Numbered from the stretch's first letter, positions 35,199-48,187 are shown. The stretch: 64,000 bases of DNA from Jacaranda mimosifolia (GCA_018894105.1 CM032127.1:2761001-2825000); one strand, 5' to 3'. Numbers and translations: made by a program. The notes: generated by a model from the sequence alone, not told the origin.

Positions 35199-36358
35199 TT
35201 CTCCACTCCACCTTTCTTTGCTATGGTTTACTCCACTGTGTGTTGTGTGTGTTTTGTTGGATTGAGACTTGAGAGAGGGCTGAAGAGGGGTTATTGGGAA
35301 TGGATATTTGGTGGAATTAGCAATGACACCCCCTAAGTTTGGGATTTTATAGTTAACACCCCTTTGGTATGTAAATTAGCACTAAGGACCAAAACAAATG
35401 GAAAAAATTTAAATCATCCTTTATGTTTTGTATCGTATAAAAGTTTTTAGTATTTTAGTATTTTTATAAAATTATATATGGTCATATTATTGACTTGATC
35501 ATTTTATCTTCAAATTTACGTACATTGTTGTGTGCTTATTCAATCTATTGGTGTAATTATTATATTAGCATGCTTATAAACTTCTTTAATATCATCATGA
35601 TATAAATTTTTACTACAGTTAAAATTCATAATTAAAAATATAAAAATTTATTTAAAAATGTTAATTTGGTGATGGAATCATAACGAAAAAAAGAAATATT
35701 TGAACTTATTAATATTACTATATGGAATTGTTAATTTGAAATAGAATCAATTTAAAATGCATGCAATTTGAGAAAAAGAAATATTTTTTTGGTTATGCTT
35801 CTCTAAAATAATGTTGTTTAGAGAAATATAACCAAACATATCTTCATTTTTTCTTCAATACACACATTCTTCAATACTTACATATATACTATTACTATTC
35901 TAACATTAAAAAATCACTCAATTTCATCTTCACTTCAAAAATCTAACAAAAAAGTATTTATTTGACTGCTACAGTAAAAAATATCTCCTCAAAATATAAA
36001 CAAACATACCAAAAAGTAACTTTAATATTTTTCAATAATTCATTCTCCCAAAATATATAATAAACACATAATACAATCAAACAAAAAACATAACCAAACA
36101 TTTCCAAAATTTTCTCTTTTCTAGTTAGATGAATTAAACATGAAAATTTATGGAGGAGGTTAATATAATTAACAATTTCTGATGTACCCAATTAGAAAAC
36201 ACATAAAACAAAAACAGCAATATCTTTCAAAAAATGAAAAAAGAAAAAAGAAAATGAAGGAAGAAGAAGAAGAAGAATAACACACAGAGCGGCTTGAGCC
36301 AGCGAAGGAGTGAAGGCCAGTAGGAGGAAGCCCGCAAGCTCTGCGAAAAATCAAATCA
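35199..36358. other. Divergent intergenic region, ENGB-PPR
   Basis: About 1.16 kb between the two divergent start codons, holding both promoters. The middle is occupied by a MITE (about 35785-36110). A GAAGAAGAAGAAGAA tract lies at 36258-36276 in the probable PPR 5' UTR. Confidence 0.6.
35785..36110 (-). mobile_element. Tourist/Harbinger-like MITE, family A, in a divergent promoter
   Basis: Inverted copy of the 25096-25425 family: TTGGTTATGC ... AATAATGTTG ... GAGAAATATAACC at the left and TTCATTCTCCCAAAATATATAATAA ... CATAACCAAACATTTCC at the right. The left end is decayed and no clear TTA duplication remains. Confidence 0.6.
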
Positions 36359-37718
36359 ATGGCGGCAGCTCGCGGCGGAGTTTCGCTACCGATTTTTCGA
36401 GCCAAAAGCTCTTCCCTGATAACTCAAAGCTGCCGCCGATTTGCACGAGTTTTCATCGACAGGAAACACGAGTCTTCGTCGGCGTCAACTGATATTCCTC
36501 TGCTCCAGAAGCTCCTCAAAGCGCCGCTTTCAAGAATCAAACCAACCCTCGATTCCGAGTTCATCTCCGAGGCAACCGAGTTCCCCTCGGCTGCCCTTCT
36601 CTCGTCTCTCAATTCCTCTGCTCCCCAGAAAGCTAATTTGGTAATTAAATTTCTCGGTTATCTATTTATTTACTTATTATTGCTTAATCAAATTGACCAT
36701 CCTTGCTCGTTATAGCCAGGTTGTCGAATGGAAATTAGAGAAATTGACAAAGGAGAACCAGAAAAATCAAGATTCTTACACTCATCTGATATCTTTATGT
36801 GAAAACATTAGAAATCTCCCCGTTGCATTGCTCGTATTTACTTCAATGGAGGCTCAGGGAGTTAAGCCTACAACGTCAGTCTTCAATGCCCTTATATCCA
36901 CAAGCTTGTCTTCAGGTAATTTACTCACAGCATTAAGCTTATTTGAAATAATGGAGGGTTCAGAGGGCTACAGGCCAGATTCCAACACTTATAATGCTTT
37001 CATTTCGGCGTATGCAAACTTGGGAAATAAGAGTGCAACTGAATCTTGGTTAGCGGCTAAAAGGGCCTCTGGGTTTACTGCTGATGCTCAAACGTATGGT
37101 TTTCTCATACAATGTTGTATCAAATGCAAAGACTTTGAAGATGCTAGAAGATATTTTGAGGAAATGATGTTGGCTGGATTAATGCCTAATGAATCTATCC
37201 TTCAAAACATGCTTTTGATGTATTGTCAGCAGAGAAATTATGGTAGGGTTAAAGAGATTTTGAAGTTTATGATGAATGGTGGTTGGCAGATTGATGGCAG
37301 AATGGCAAGAAAAGTTGTGGGATTGTCCTTTGAACTGGGACTGGTTGAAGAGCTGGAAGAATTGATAGTAACTCTGACCAAAACGAATCAAACTTCAGAA
37401 GTTCTTTCGGTGGTTCATTGCTCAATAATAAGAATGTATGCAGAGATGGATAGATTAGATGATGTGGAGTACTCTGTGGGGAGAATGCTGAAGCATGGAG
37501 TCTCGTTTAGCCGCGCAGAGGATGTTGATAAGGTGATTTGTTGTTATTTCAGGGGGGAAGCTTATGAAAGGCTAGACTTGTTTTTGGAATGTATAAAAGA
37601 TTCTTACAAGCTCACCAAATCCAGTTATGAGTTGCTGGGAGCTGGCTATCGACGGGCAGGTCTGTTAGAAAGATTAAACATGGTGGTGAATGAGATGAAA
37701 CTGGCTGGTTTTGCATAG
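36359..37718 (+). CDS. Pentatricopeptide repeat (PPR) protein
   Basis: Two exons, 36359-36640 and 36720-37718, giving 426 aa; the intron is 79 bp (GTAATT...CCAG) and phase 0. The acceptor at 36719 rather than 36715 is required by frame. The N-terminus (MAAARGGVSLPIFRAKSSSL) is basic and hydroxylated, as in mitochondrial or plastid targeting peptides. From about residue 110 there are tandem 35-residue PPR-like units, for example TYTHLISLC-type, TSVFNALISTSLSSGNLLTA, DSNTYNAFISAYANLGNK and AQTYGFLIQCCIKCKDFEDA, followed by weaker ones. No E, DYW or SMR domain is seen at the end (MKLAGFA). This is a short P-type PPR, expected to bind organellar RNA. Its target cannot be inferred. Confidence 0.92.
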
Positions 37719-38462
37719 TTTTTATAGTCATGATTTCATAAGACCTCCCTCTTTATAAGACAAATTATGAGCAATTTTTGAGGATTTTATGAGGAGAATA
37801 AATGCCAACTCAATGTTCATGAGAAGTGTACTCTATATAAGCTTTGGGCGAATGCCCACTTTACAATTTGACATGTATTCTTGGAACTAAATTCATGTTT
37901 TGTTGCATCTATGCATAAGCTCAAAAGAAAGCAATAGGAAGAAATCACCCGCAATGTTAACTAATTATTCGTCAGTTTCAAATGTAATTTCTATGTTTTG
38001 TATGATCATACCCTTTTCCTAATCCCTGATTTTTATTTAAAATTTCATCGATTCAACGTGATGCTCCAATCGCCTTTTTGTTTGAAATCAACGGGTTTTT
38101 CTTTCACAAAATTTTTGAATAATGTTATACAAATCATCAAAAAGTTGACACTAAGCAAAATCTTTTGAAAATAGCAAAATAAAGGCATGAATCTTACTTG
38201 GAAAAAACCTCCAACGGTTGGCCTAAGGCAATTTCGAGGGCAGCTTTGTGCGTCTGGCCATTTTGCCCCAAGCATGCTTTATTTCACTTGAAAGAGTTTA
38301 TATGCAAAAAAGGTTAACTGACTTGTACATAGAAAGGAGAAGGGGTGTTGTAATCTATGGAATGCAGGGTTAAAATATACAACAGAACTACAGAGTGATG
38401 AATAGTGGAGAAACAATGTCTACATCTGAAACCAAAATAGGTCCTGTTGATCAATTCGATTC
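37719..38462. other. Convergent intergenic region, PPR-RBL11
   Basis: About 740 bp holding the 3' UTRs of both convergent genes. Nothing else is recognised; the ORF at 38045-38275 has no family features. Confidence 0.6.
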
Positions 38463-40734
38463 TTATTTCTCATCCGTTGGTGTAGGAACACTGCTCAGGA
38501 GCCATATTAGAACTACACCAATAAGGGCACCCGACAGATGTGCTATGTGATTTACATTCTGCAAAGCATAACCTCCACGTAAACTTCCACCTAAGCTAGC
38601 TGAAGCTTGGGCTGCTTCCATCACCTGATAAGCACGAGAAATATTAACCAAACCTGGTTGTTGAAAGCCTTTCAACTTCTTGAAACATTGAGAGTTCAAC
38701 AATACAGTGTTCTAACCGTCAATCATCTGTTTAAAACACAAAGAAAAAATGAAGCCAAAAAATTTAAAGATTTGCATATTCATTACAATCTAATCTGCAC
38801 TTATATGTAAAAGGCCTTCCCAAAACACAGTCAACAGACTACTTGTCAGATCACCAATAGTCCTGAGATCAACTGACAGCCTGGATAAAATCCTATTGAC
38901 GCCAAGTAGGTGACAATATAATTGCAGGAAAGGGAATGACATATGTGCCCCCATTATCATTCTTAAGGTACAGATGCCTAGTGATCTTTTCAATGACTAG
39001 ATGATCTCAGTTTTACTCATATAAGGCAATTTGATCCCAGTTACGATGCAAAATATATTATCTTGTATGAAAAGGAACATCTCTAATTTAGCAGCACTAT
39101 AAGTCCCATATGTCAAGTGTGATACCTTCTCCACAACAAACTGTCCCAATATAAGAACTTCGAGGATCTTCCTCCAGTCCCAAGACATCTGAAGCACAAG
39201 AAAGTTGACAAGTTATTACCAATATAAGAGTTCCACATGCTCTACAATAAGTAACTTACAACAATTAATTGCAAAATTAACTCCAAAATCAACATTATAG
39301 TCACCATACCTTCACAAGGACACTAACAGCAAAAAGTCCAAACACAGCACCTGATGCGCCAATAGAAACTGCATTTCTTGGGAGAATTAACCATGAAACA
39401 AGGTTTGCCCCAGCACCTGTCAAGATATATGAAAGCCAAAGAGCAAAGTTTCCTTCTTCTTCTTCAACAAGTTTTCCTGGATTACAAACAATTTTAGAAG
39501 CCAGCCATTAACAAAATCCGTGTGAGCATACTTTTTGGAGAGACAAGCGCACAAAATCTCACCAAAAATATACAAGAAAAACAGATTGCTGGATAGATGG
39601 TTCCTGCAAGCAATATACAAGCTCAGTCAAACTCCAAATTCAACATGCATGCATCCTAGAGAAATCGCAGATAGCAGACTTACCAATTAAAATGACAGAA
39701 TGTTGCAGTTATAAACTGGTACCAAGCAGGCTGGCTATGGTACAGATACAGTTCCTTAATCCACGGAACCTTCATAAAATAGAAAGTTCCTTATTAGCTT
39801 TTCATAACACAAATTAACTACATTGGTTTAGTTCTGTTTTCAAGTTAAGAAACCAAAAGAGAAAGAAATCAGAAAATTTGGCTACAAGAAAACAGTTTTT
39901 TATAAAAAGGAAGTCATATGAAACCTGGAAGACATGATCTGCTAAATATATCCCAAGATTAATAAGTAGAATCCAGAATATGCCATTCACCCGCTTCTCC
40001 GGCACCCTTTTCCCTTTGGTCTTCCCAAGTTCCAGCTGTGATATCATGTCTAAATGAAACATCATAAAATTTATCTAAATTTTATGGAAACCAAAATTCC
40101 TATATTGTGGTTAATTATAAGCTTATTTTTATAAAGAATTATCAACCCCTTGAATTAAAATCTAACACACTTAAGAAATATAGCCATGATAAGAAATATA
40201 TCCATGACATCACATTGGAGGAACCGGCCTCCCCTTGTGATGCAATAAAACAGGCAAATTGCAGACAGATGAGGTAATGAAAACAAGGTTAACCATATAA
40301 ATGATCAAACTCCTGAGCAAATTCTAAGCTACTGAAGTTTCAAACTGATTCCTAACACAGAAAATTAACGATCTATCCAAAGAAACTGAAAAACCCTCAT
40401 CACCCGTTTGTGAAAATTCCCAAGCCAAAACAAGAGAGAAATGTACGAATTCCCAAAGCAATACAAGGACACCTTCCCCTAATAAGTGGACTTAAATACC
40501 CATAAAGAAAAGAGGGAGCGAGAATTAACCCGAATTTTCGCTCATTCTGCAGAGCAACAATGGAGAGTTGGGTTTTGCAGATAATTTAAAAGAAAGGCGA
40601 TTGAACTTGGATGAAGGTGGGGGCGACGCCGCCATGGCCATGGGCAAGAACTTGAAAGGATTAGCGCCATGGAATTTAAGCACAGGAAGAAACAGCTTCT
40701 GCTTAAGCTGAAGCTGAAGCTGTAGCTGTATCAT
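38463..40734 (-). CDS. RBL11: Plastid rhomboid-like intramembrane protease (RBL11 type)
   Basis: Seven exons on the minus strand: 40530-40734, 39925-40049, 39684-39769, 39563-39603, 39310-39476, 39126-39188, 38463-38624; 849 nt, 282 aa, all GT-AG. The Ser-His dyad is present: GASGAVFGLF with Ser194 and HIAHLSGALIG with His258. HFNWNHLSSNLFFLYIFG corresponds to the conserved rhomboid TM2 region. The N-terminal 65 residues look like a chloroplast transit peptide, and EKRVNGIFWILLINLGIYLAD starts the first membrane segment. Plant RBL11-type proteins sit in the plastid inner envelope. Length fits that group (about 280 aa). An in-frame ATG exists at 40848, adding 38 residues; I prefer 40734 because the sequence upstream is not transit-like, but the start is uncertain. 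Confidence 0.92.
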
Positions 40735-41029
40735 TTTCTTTTCTTGGATTAAAAGAATATTAACACAGCACAAATGGGGCCTCGATTCCAAAGAAATCTC
40801 ATCAATTTCACTGAAGTCGCGTTTTACCCAGTAAGCGTGTTTTCGCATTATGATCTTCTAGAGTGGAATGAAAAGAAATTGTTATTCTTGGTTGAGGAAG
40901 AGTGAATTTACAGATACAGCCTTGTTGCTTTATGTTTTGCAATTGGCATGGAAAGGGATATTTTGGGAAGTGTATCCTATTTTACACTTGCTTCTCCTCT
41001 CCCATTGAAATTCCCTCTACCCACTAGGA

Positions 41030-41100
41030 ATCCAGGCCCAAGTTTAATGGCCCAGTGATATTGATATGGGCCTATCTGATTTGGGCCCATTTGTAATATT
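41030..41100. promoter_or_regulatory. Site-II-like motifs upstream of RBL11
   Basis: GGCCCA, GGCCCAG, TGGGCC and TGGGCCCA occur within about 70 bp, 300 bp upstream of the RBL11 start. Such motifs are common in promoters of nuclear genes for organelle proteins and ribosomes. Confidence 0.5.
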
Positions 41101-41868
41101 TGCCCACAAGAAAATGCAATTTATGATGGACCCTCATTCCAATCCAAATCATTCTTCTGAGATGTGCCCATGAATAACTCTTACACATTTTGTTTTCATT
41201 TTTATTTTTTAATTCTTGCAGTTATTTAAAGGAGCTATCATTCCACAATTACAACTTAGTAAGTCCCTAATTATTGCTACAATTTCTTAAATTTCCAATG
41301 TCTTGCTACACCATATTATTACTTTTATCTATTAGTAGATGCATATGTATCGAGCGTGCACCGGCTAATAGTATATGTGAAGGAGAAGTAGATAGTTTAG
41401 TGATAAACTTCTATGCATGTAAATAAGCTAATTGTATATTTGAGTTCCATTAGGTGGTTAGTTCCTACATTTGTAAAGATCAGTCCTTGATTCAAGTTTT
41501 GATAGAAATATAATGACAGGACAAGGAGATAGGTATAAAATTAAGTAAGATGGAGTGCAGATCAAGTCACTGACACTATCTTAAGATAAGTTCAAGGTCC
41601 CTTTTTAAAATGTCAGTGCAGTAAAATTATAATCAGCAAATGTATGAAATACAATATCCCAACCTTAATTATAATTTTATCAAAAACCTGCAATGTTAAA
41701 TGTGGCAAAATTGTATCCAAAACTTTTAGTAGAGCTCCAGAAACAAGAGAGGTTGTGCTTGTCTATATTCCTATGATGAAGACCATACCCCTTTTCATAG
41801 TACTCATAATTGTAGGAGTTAGTCATGTCATTATTTGATGCAATTGAAAAGGGACATCAGAAGCAAGT

Positions 41869-42021
41869 AGGAAGTTTCCTTTCATGCACATTTTAGAAAA
41901 TATCCTCCATTGGGAAAAACTAATAGGAAGTTTCCTTTCATGCACATTTTAGAAATTTTCTTTCACTTTAATTACTTCCTCAAGCAAGTGGGAAGTTTCC
42001 TTTAATGCACATTTTAGAAAA
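41869..42021. repeat. Three copies of a ~32-bp repeat
   Basis: The block (A/G)GGAAGTTTCCTTTCATGCAC followed by ATTTTAGAAA occurs at 41869-41901, 41925-41956 and 41989-42021 (the last with TTTAATGCAC). The spacers differ in length and sequence. GGAAGTTTCC is itself palindromic. Function unknown. Confidence 0.85.
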
Positions 42022-43626
42022 TCTTCTTGACTTTCCTACTTCATGATTAAAACTAATTAAAACTAATAGGAGTTGATAGCTTGCTTTTATTTCAAGTTTA
42101 TAATTTTTAAAAAGATAAAATATCATGATTAGTTTTAATTTGTTTGAACTTTTATATAGGATAAGTTATTTCTACCAAAGTATCCAATAGTTTTTTATAA
42201 AAATAATTGGAGAATTAGCAATAAATTATTTTTAATATATATATACACACACATACATATAAGGCCTAAAGAGTTGGCTTTAAGATTTTGTTCAAATGGC
42301 AAGTAGTGTTGATATGTTTTCATTGTTAAAGTTCATAAAAAAAAATTAAAAAAAAATTATTTATTTATGTAGGCCAGCATATTAAAAATTTATTAAAATT
42401 TAAATTTGAATCCCATACCTTAATTGTGAGAGGGACATCATGGGCGAATGACTACCTGACAATTTGACCCCGAGAGTTAAGTTTCAATAACTTAGATTTA
42501 TCATCGTATACATTTCAAACTCTTGGAGAAAGTTTAAAAGGGAAAAAAAGTCATCAATCCTTCAGTCCCAGCAAACTTATTTTGAAGCAATCTATGTTTA
42601 AGAATCTTATAAGTACATGAAAAAAATAAAGTATTTGGAAAGGTACACCTACTTATGTTACTAAAATAATATCCTATATTACATGTATGTCTCTTTCTTG
42701 CCTCTTCATTTGTAGGAGAAAAGCTTATAGCCTTTTGGCCATATAAAATATAGTTTTGTCATCGGTTGATATTTTATTAATCAGAGATACGATAATGTAT
42801 GTAGTAGTAATAGCTGCATGAGCTGTCATGCCACATTTGGACACTTATTTTCACATGGCACATATAACATACTCAATTCATAATCTTACATACTTTCAAA
42901 TTAGGTTATCATGGCCATAAAGAATTTTGAATTGGTTTTATTGGTATAGAGCTTGATGGATTGTACAATCAAGATCTATCAAGATTTTGTATAATGGATT
43001 TTGGTCTATTATTGATTTATCATATGGTTTTTAATTTATATATTTGATGCAACATGTATTTCACTGTACGAATTAATAACTAGTAATGCTGACATACGAA
43101 CCCTACATAAATGTAGTAAATAGGTGAGTTTGAAATCTATAAAAGAGAGACCACTATAAGAGCATAAATCTTACTACGGAAAATTATATATCATTTTTTT
43201 CCTCCTGTAATGCCCCACTCATTATTCAATTTTAAAGAAAAAGAAAGTTTATAAAACAAAAGAATTAAAGCATTTTTTTTAGAAATTCAAATAAATTTCG
43301 TTTATCCATGTCATGTATGAGACTTTGTATGAATTTGATTGCATTTGAAGATCCAGACGAATAAAAATTGAATTGTTTGTAACTTTGGATTTAAACTTTT
43401 GAGTTCTGGAGAAATACAAGAATAAGTATTACATACTATATTTATCATATAATCCAAACGAAGGATTATCTAATCAAATTTCTTGTTAAAATAGTGGTTA
43501 CAAGCTCAACTATCAAAATCTTAACTATTACATCACCCAAAAAAAAATGAGGCCTAATTGAATATCATGGTGGTTGAGAAATTTGGTTCCATTTTATACG
43601 CACCCTATGTCATCTTGATAAATATC

Positions 43627-43657
<31 letters not shown>

Positions 43658-44367
43658 GGTGTGTGGGTGTGTGTATTTCAACAATTGCAATTCAATAATT
43701 GAAGTTAAGAAAGTAGAAGAACCAATGTGAATGATCTCATGGTTGGTTCTAAATGACAAAATAATGTTTGTTGCTCTTGCACTTGAAAAGTTAGGGGGAA
43801 AGTTGGATACTTAACCATTTGGCATGATTAATTTTTTGCAATTGAATGGTGGGTATGCTTTCTATAAGTTCTAACCAGAAGTCAATTGTCCTTGTAGCTA
43901 TCTTGAAATTAACAAACAAGCTAATCATCAATCATAAAAAGAATTATTTTTGGTTTTTTTTTAAATGTATTTATTACAAATTATAATTAAGTGCATGCAT
44001 CACGCAATATTAATCACATTTGATGGAATATTGTAATGTCCCATCCCACGTGAATTAAATATTAAAAAAATGAATATTATATAAATTTTGGCCAAAGAAC
44101 TCGTGTGCATCCATTGGATATCCCTTTTAGCCAAGTTGATTGTAACCCAATTATAGGATGCCCTCAGTGAATTTGGAGATAATTCTCGTGTCCAATAAAC
44201 TCGTAAACCTGAGGTGTAACAGAATGTGGTATGAAACTGACTCAATATAGAGCGTTTGTCTAATAAAGAAGATTATGTGGCTTATTATGTAAATACAGGA
44301 AATCACTCGCACCAATTTTATTCCCTTAAAATAAAATCAAATGTCACCGTCAAAAAATTAACTCTCT

Positions 44368-44393
44368 ACACACACACACACACACACACACAC
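44368..44393. repeat. (CA)n microsatellite
   Basis: Thirteen CA units in AT-rich intergenic DNA. Confidence 0.95.
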
Positions 44394-44623
44394 TTCTATT
44401 TTTATTTTAGTGTAAATATATATCTTTTAAATACTACACTACTAATAATATGGAGTTTGATAACACAAATAATTAGACAAAAATTTACATAGAAAAATAA
44501 TTAAAAAATATTTTTTCCAAAATAAAATCAAAAAAGGTTTAATTATTTTTCAAGAAAATATACATTTTTTTCAAAATATTTCTCAAAATAGCCCTAAAAA
44601 TAAACTAAGATAAAAAAAACTTA

Positions 44624-45295
44624 GGTAGTGTTTGGATATGTTTTATGTTTGATTTCATTATGTGTTTTTTGTGTGTTTTGGGAGAATGTGAAATAAAAGT
44701 TGAGGAATGTGATTGATGTTTGGTTATATTTTTAAGAATAGTAAAAAATGGGGCTTGGGGAGTTTTGATATGTTTGGTTATATTTTGTAAGAGGTATTTT
44801 TTATGTAGATTTCAAATCATTGTTTTTGTGTTGGTGTTTGGGAGTGAAATTTGATATTAAAGAATTTTTTTAATTGTAAGGATAATAATAAAAAATATTG
44901 TATATATACATATATATATGTATATATAGTGAACATATATGATTAGGTTGTAAGTTTGTAATGATCGATGTAATGATTAAGTGTGTTGTATTTTAATATT
45001 TTATGAATTTATTTGTTAGTTGAAATTTTGTTTAATTATTATTATTATCCTAACTATTATTACTATGTTTTATAGGTGTTATTATTATTATTATTATGAA
45101 AAAGAGAAACAGTCAATTGAGAGAGAGAGAGATGACTGATGATGAATGGCAGAGGCGGCAAAGTCTGGATTTTGATAAATAATGGGAAGGGTCAAGAGAT
45201 TTTATGGGATTTCGCATGTTGGAAAAGGGAGGGCCATGTTTGGCCTTGTTTCCCCAAAACGGCTGCGTTTCGGGGAAACGCAAGCAAACAAAGGC
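44624..45295. mobile_element. Tourist/Harbinger-like MITE, family A, long form
   Basis: Ends GGTAGTGTTTGGATATG and CAAGCAAACAAAGGC, flanked by TTA (44621-44623 and 45296-45298). Shares GTTTTGGGAGAATG with the copies at 14119 and 25096 but is about twice as long, with extra AT-rich sequence and (ATT)n tracts. The ORF at 45139-45396 overlaps its end and is not a gene. Confidence 0.7.
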
Positions 45296-45824
45296 TTATA
45301 TTTTTTTATAATATTTTGAACGTCAATTTCCTCCCACCGAATCTACCAAAAGCCAACGATCATAACGTGATAAGATGCTTGCAAAGATATACATGATACG
45401 CTCCGAGTCATCAATGAAGAATAACCACACTTTCTTATCCACTAATCAAGTTTCGACTTTCCTAATCTTTTTTTAATACTAAATAAAAAAATCAAGAATC
45501 TTCTCAATCGGAAAAGACATATAATTAATTTATTTGAATAAATTATAAACTATTCAATACTTACATATAAAAAAAATGCCATTTAATATTATATAGAAAA
45601 TAAATACTCTAAAAAAACTTGCAGATCCTACTTAGATAATATCAAATATTTGTTGTGAGTCAACTATTTAATTAGAACCAATATCACAGTCTTCATGGGA
45701 GAACACAGATTCTGAAAAGTCGCAATTTTTGGCCACCTGACCCCATGTTAGGTCACTCACGCTTTTAAATGCTTGCCGATTATTAATGACGAATTTTCCT
45801 ACTTCTTAATTATCAGATTCACAG

Positions 45825-46030
45825 TTCATGACTTGTAGCACAAGTAGCATCTGTCTCCTCTATTATGTAGGAAGTTTTGTGTTCGATTTATAATGAGCTC
45901 ATATTATGCATCTTATGTGCATTATACGTAGTTTATACTTTAATTTATTTGATTTGAGAAAAGAAAAATATTGATTTGTTGAAAGAATAAAAAAATTGTC
46001 ATTTGTAATGATTTTTCTAAAAAAAAAATT
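45825..46030 (+). mobile_element. SINE-like repeat, copy 1
   Basis: TGTAGCACAAGTAGCATCTG resembles an A box and TGTGTTCGATTTATAA a B box about 35 bp on, followed by a body and an A-rich end. The 3' half (TTTATTTGATTTGAGAA ... TATTGATTTGTTGAAA ... GTAATG) recurs in the copy at 48188-48385. Confidence 0.5.
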
Positions 46031-46584
46031 TATTAGTGTCACTATTAGAGCAAATTAAGAAGCTATTTTTAGTCACAAATTTAATTTATACACAGTTTTG
46101 ATCGGGACAAAGCCATGTGGAAGGTTGAGAGTCGAGAGGACCAGAAACCCCCGAATCTTTAAAAACCTAAATATGATATATAAATTTTATAAAATCTACA
46201 ATTTTATCATTTTTGATCAAATGATAAAGTTATTTTTCATTTAATTAAAAAATGTATATTTCTTCCTCTAAAAAAATATTTTTTAATAATTTAATCTCGC
46301 CCTCAAAATAAAATATTGACTATGTGGATGGTTTTTATAGTGATTAATTGAAGAGTATAAGGGATATGATGGAAATTATTATTTTATGTTTTAAAGTCTA
46401 TTTTATTTGGTAATTTCATTAACTAAACTTGGAAAATAAAACACCTTCTTGCAATTTTTAGGGGGTCAAAGTCAAAGTGGTAAGTTCATTTTCCCTTAAT
46501 TTAAGAGGCATAGTTGAAGTTTTCAAAATATTAAACAAGTTACTATAGAACTAGAGACTTAATTATTTTATAATAATATTTAAT

Positions 46585-46699
46585 ATTTTTTTTAATTTAT
46601 ACATACGTATATACATATTAAGAGCTCGTTCGAACTCGAACTCTTGACCTCCCACATTATATGAGAGATTTATGCCCCTCGACCACAGCTCCCTCAGCC
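46585..46699 (-). mobile_element. tRNA-derived SINE with 13-bp target duplication
   Basis: The direct repeat AATAATATTTAAT lies at 46572-46584 and 46700-46712. Between them the minus strand reads GGCTGAGGGAGCTGTGGTCG..., with an A-box-like TGGTCGAGGGGC and a B-box-like AGAGTTCGAGTTC about 40 bp later, and it ends in an A-rich tail. These are the features of a Pol III SINE integrated by an L1-type endonuclease. Confidence 0.7.
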
Positions 46700-47167
46700 A
46701 ATAATATTTAATGTTTAAAGTACAAGGTTTTTATTTAAAATTCATTTTGATGAGTCAATTCATTGTCTTAAATTGACAAGTTTAAATTAGTGAGCTGGCT
46801 TAGCGTTTAAAAAGTGTTACTTAAAAAATAATCTCCAACTTAATTTAGCTTATTTAGGAAGTAACTGTGGTGGGCCCATACTCGACTTTTAGGGCGATAG
46901 ACAATAATTATTGTCCCCAAAAACCATGTGGATTCTAATTATCATGCAGACTTTATAATGTATCGAAAGATAATATTTATTATTATTCTTAGGGTTAGTT
47001 TGGTTGGATTTTAAATTTATCTCATGATTATTTATCTTATGATAATTTATGTTAAATTTTATCATTGTAGTGCAATCTGATTGGTACGATAAATAAATTT
47101 ATAGGGGATGACAAGTTAATTTATTATGAGAATTGTATATATAAATATGGACTTTTAATATTCATAC

Positions 47168-47546
47168 TAGGGGTGCAATCGAGCCGAGTCGAGTTTGGTC
47201 AAAATTTTTGAGCTCGATGAGCCTAAATTTTTAAGCTCGAACTCAGCTCGATAAGACTCAAATTGACAAATGAATGCAGGCTCGAATTTGAGTTCGAACT
47301 CGAAATAAAAAATAGTAATATAATATATATTTATTAATAAAATAAAAAATAATATTTAATTATATATTAGCTCGCGAGCCTGCTTATGCGTCTCGAGCCT
47401 ATATACAGACGGTTCGAGATCGGCTCAAATTAGAGCTTAAGCTCGATTCAATTAAATTCGAGCTCGAATTGTTTCAAGTTCAAATCGAGCTAGCTCGAGC
47501 TCATCTCATAAGGCTCGTGAGTCGGCTCGACTCGTTTGCACCCCTA
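47168..47546 (-). mobile_element. hAT-type MITE, family D, inverted copy
   Basis: Ends TAGGGGTGCAATCGAG and TCGTTTGCACCCCTA. Flanking octamers ATTCATAC (47160-47167) and ATTTATAC (47547-47554) match at 7 of 8. The interior, reversed, follows the copy at 27485-27869 throughout (385 and 379 bp). Confidence 0.82.
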
Positions 47547-48187
47547 ATTTATACGAGTTTGAGTGTTTATATCACTCCAACTAAACAAATCATAAAGTAG
47601 AATAAAAATATTGTATCACACCTTATAATTTTAAATTCTCAACCAAACTAATACATCAATTAATTAAGATACGAGCTTAACATCTCACATACCTATGAAT
47701 TCAAGGTTTGTAAATATAACTTTATCATTTGAATTAGACTTCATCATTTGCTCGATGATTAATTTCAACGTGCTTCTTCCGCGAATTTTCTTTAATTTGT
47801 ACATTTGTTTCAAAATAAATTAAAAAAAATAATATCCACATGTTTATTGAGTCAATATTCCCATAATAATAGAAGCCCAACACGACAAGAAATTTGTTGA
47901 AGTGTCAAAAGCAACTATAGGAATTTAAATGCGACCATTTGTGTATCGGCGGTCCCAATTGTTATTTTCTTTTTTCCTTTTTTTAATGTTTTTCTTTCCC
48001 ATTTTTGGGATTACTGATAAATTAATCAGTCCGGCAAAAAAGATAAAGATTATCATTCTTTAGTGGGGTTCTTTGCTTTTTGGGTTTGGTTATATAGTTA
48101 TCTATATATGTGCTTATCATCTATTGATATGGTATATATCTCCAATTGATCAATTTTTCCTATTTATTATTTAATAATTTATTTATA

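Noticed and set aside
43643..43675. (TG)n-like tract as regulatory Z-DNA
   Set aside because: Short, interrupted microsatellite far from genes; nothing beyond composition supports function.
44000..44245. 81-aa minus-strand ORF with non-random look
   Set aside because: TGTAATGTCCCA-type sequence nearby hints at an old LTR fragment; no conserved motif and no partner LTR found, so not called as gene or element.
45139..45396. 85-aa ORF
   Set aside because: Overlaps the right terminal inverted repeat of the MITE at 44624-45295.
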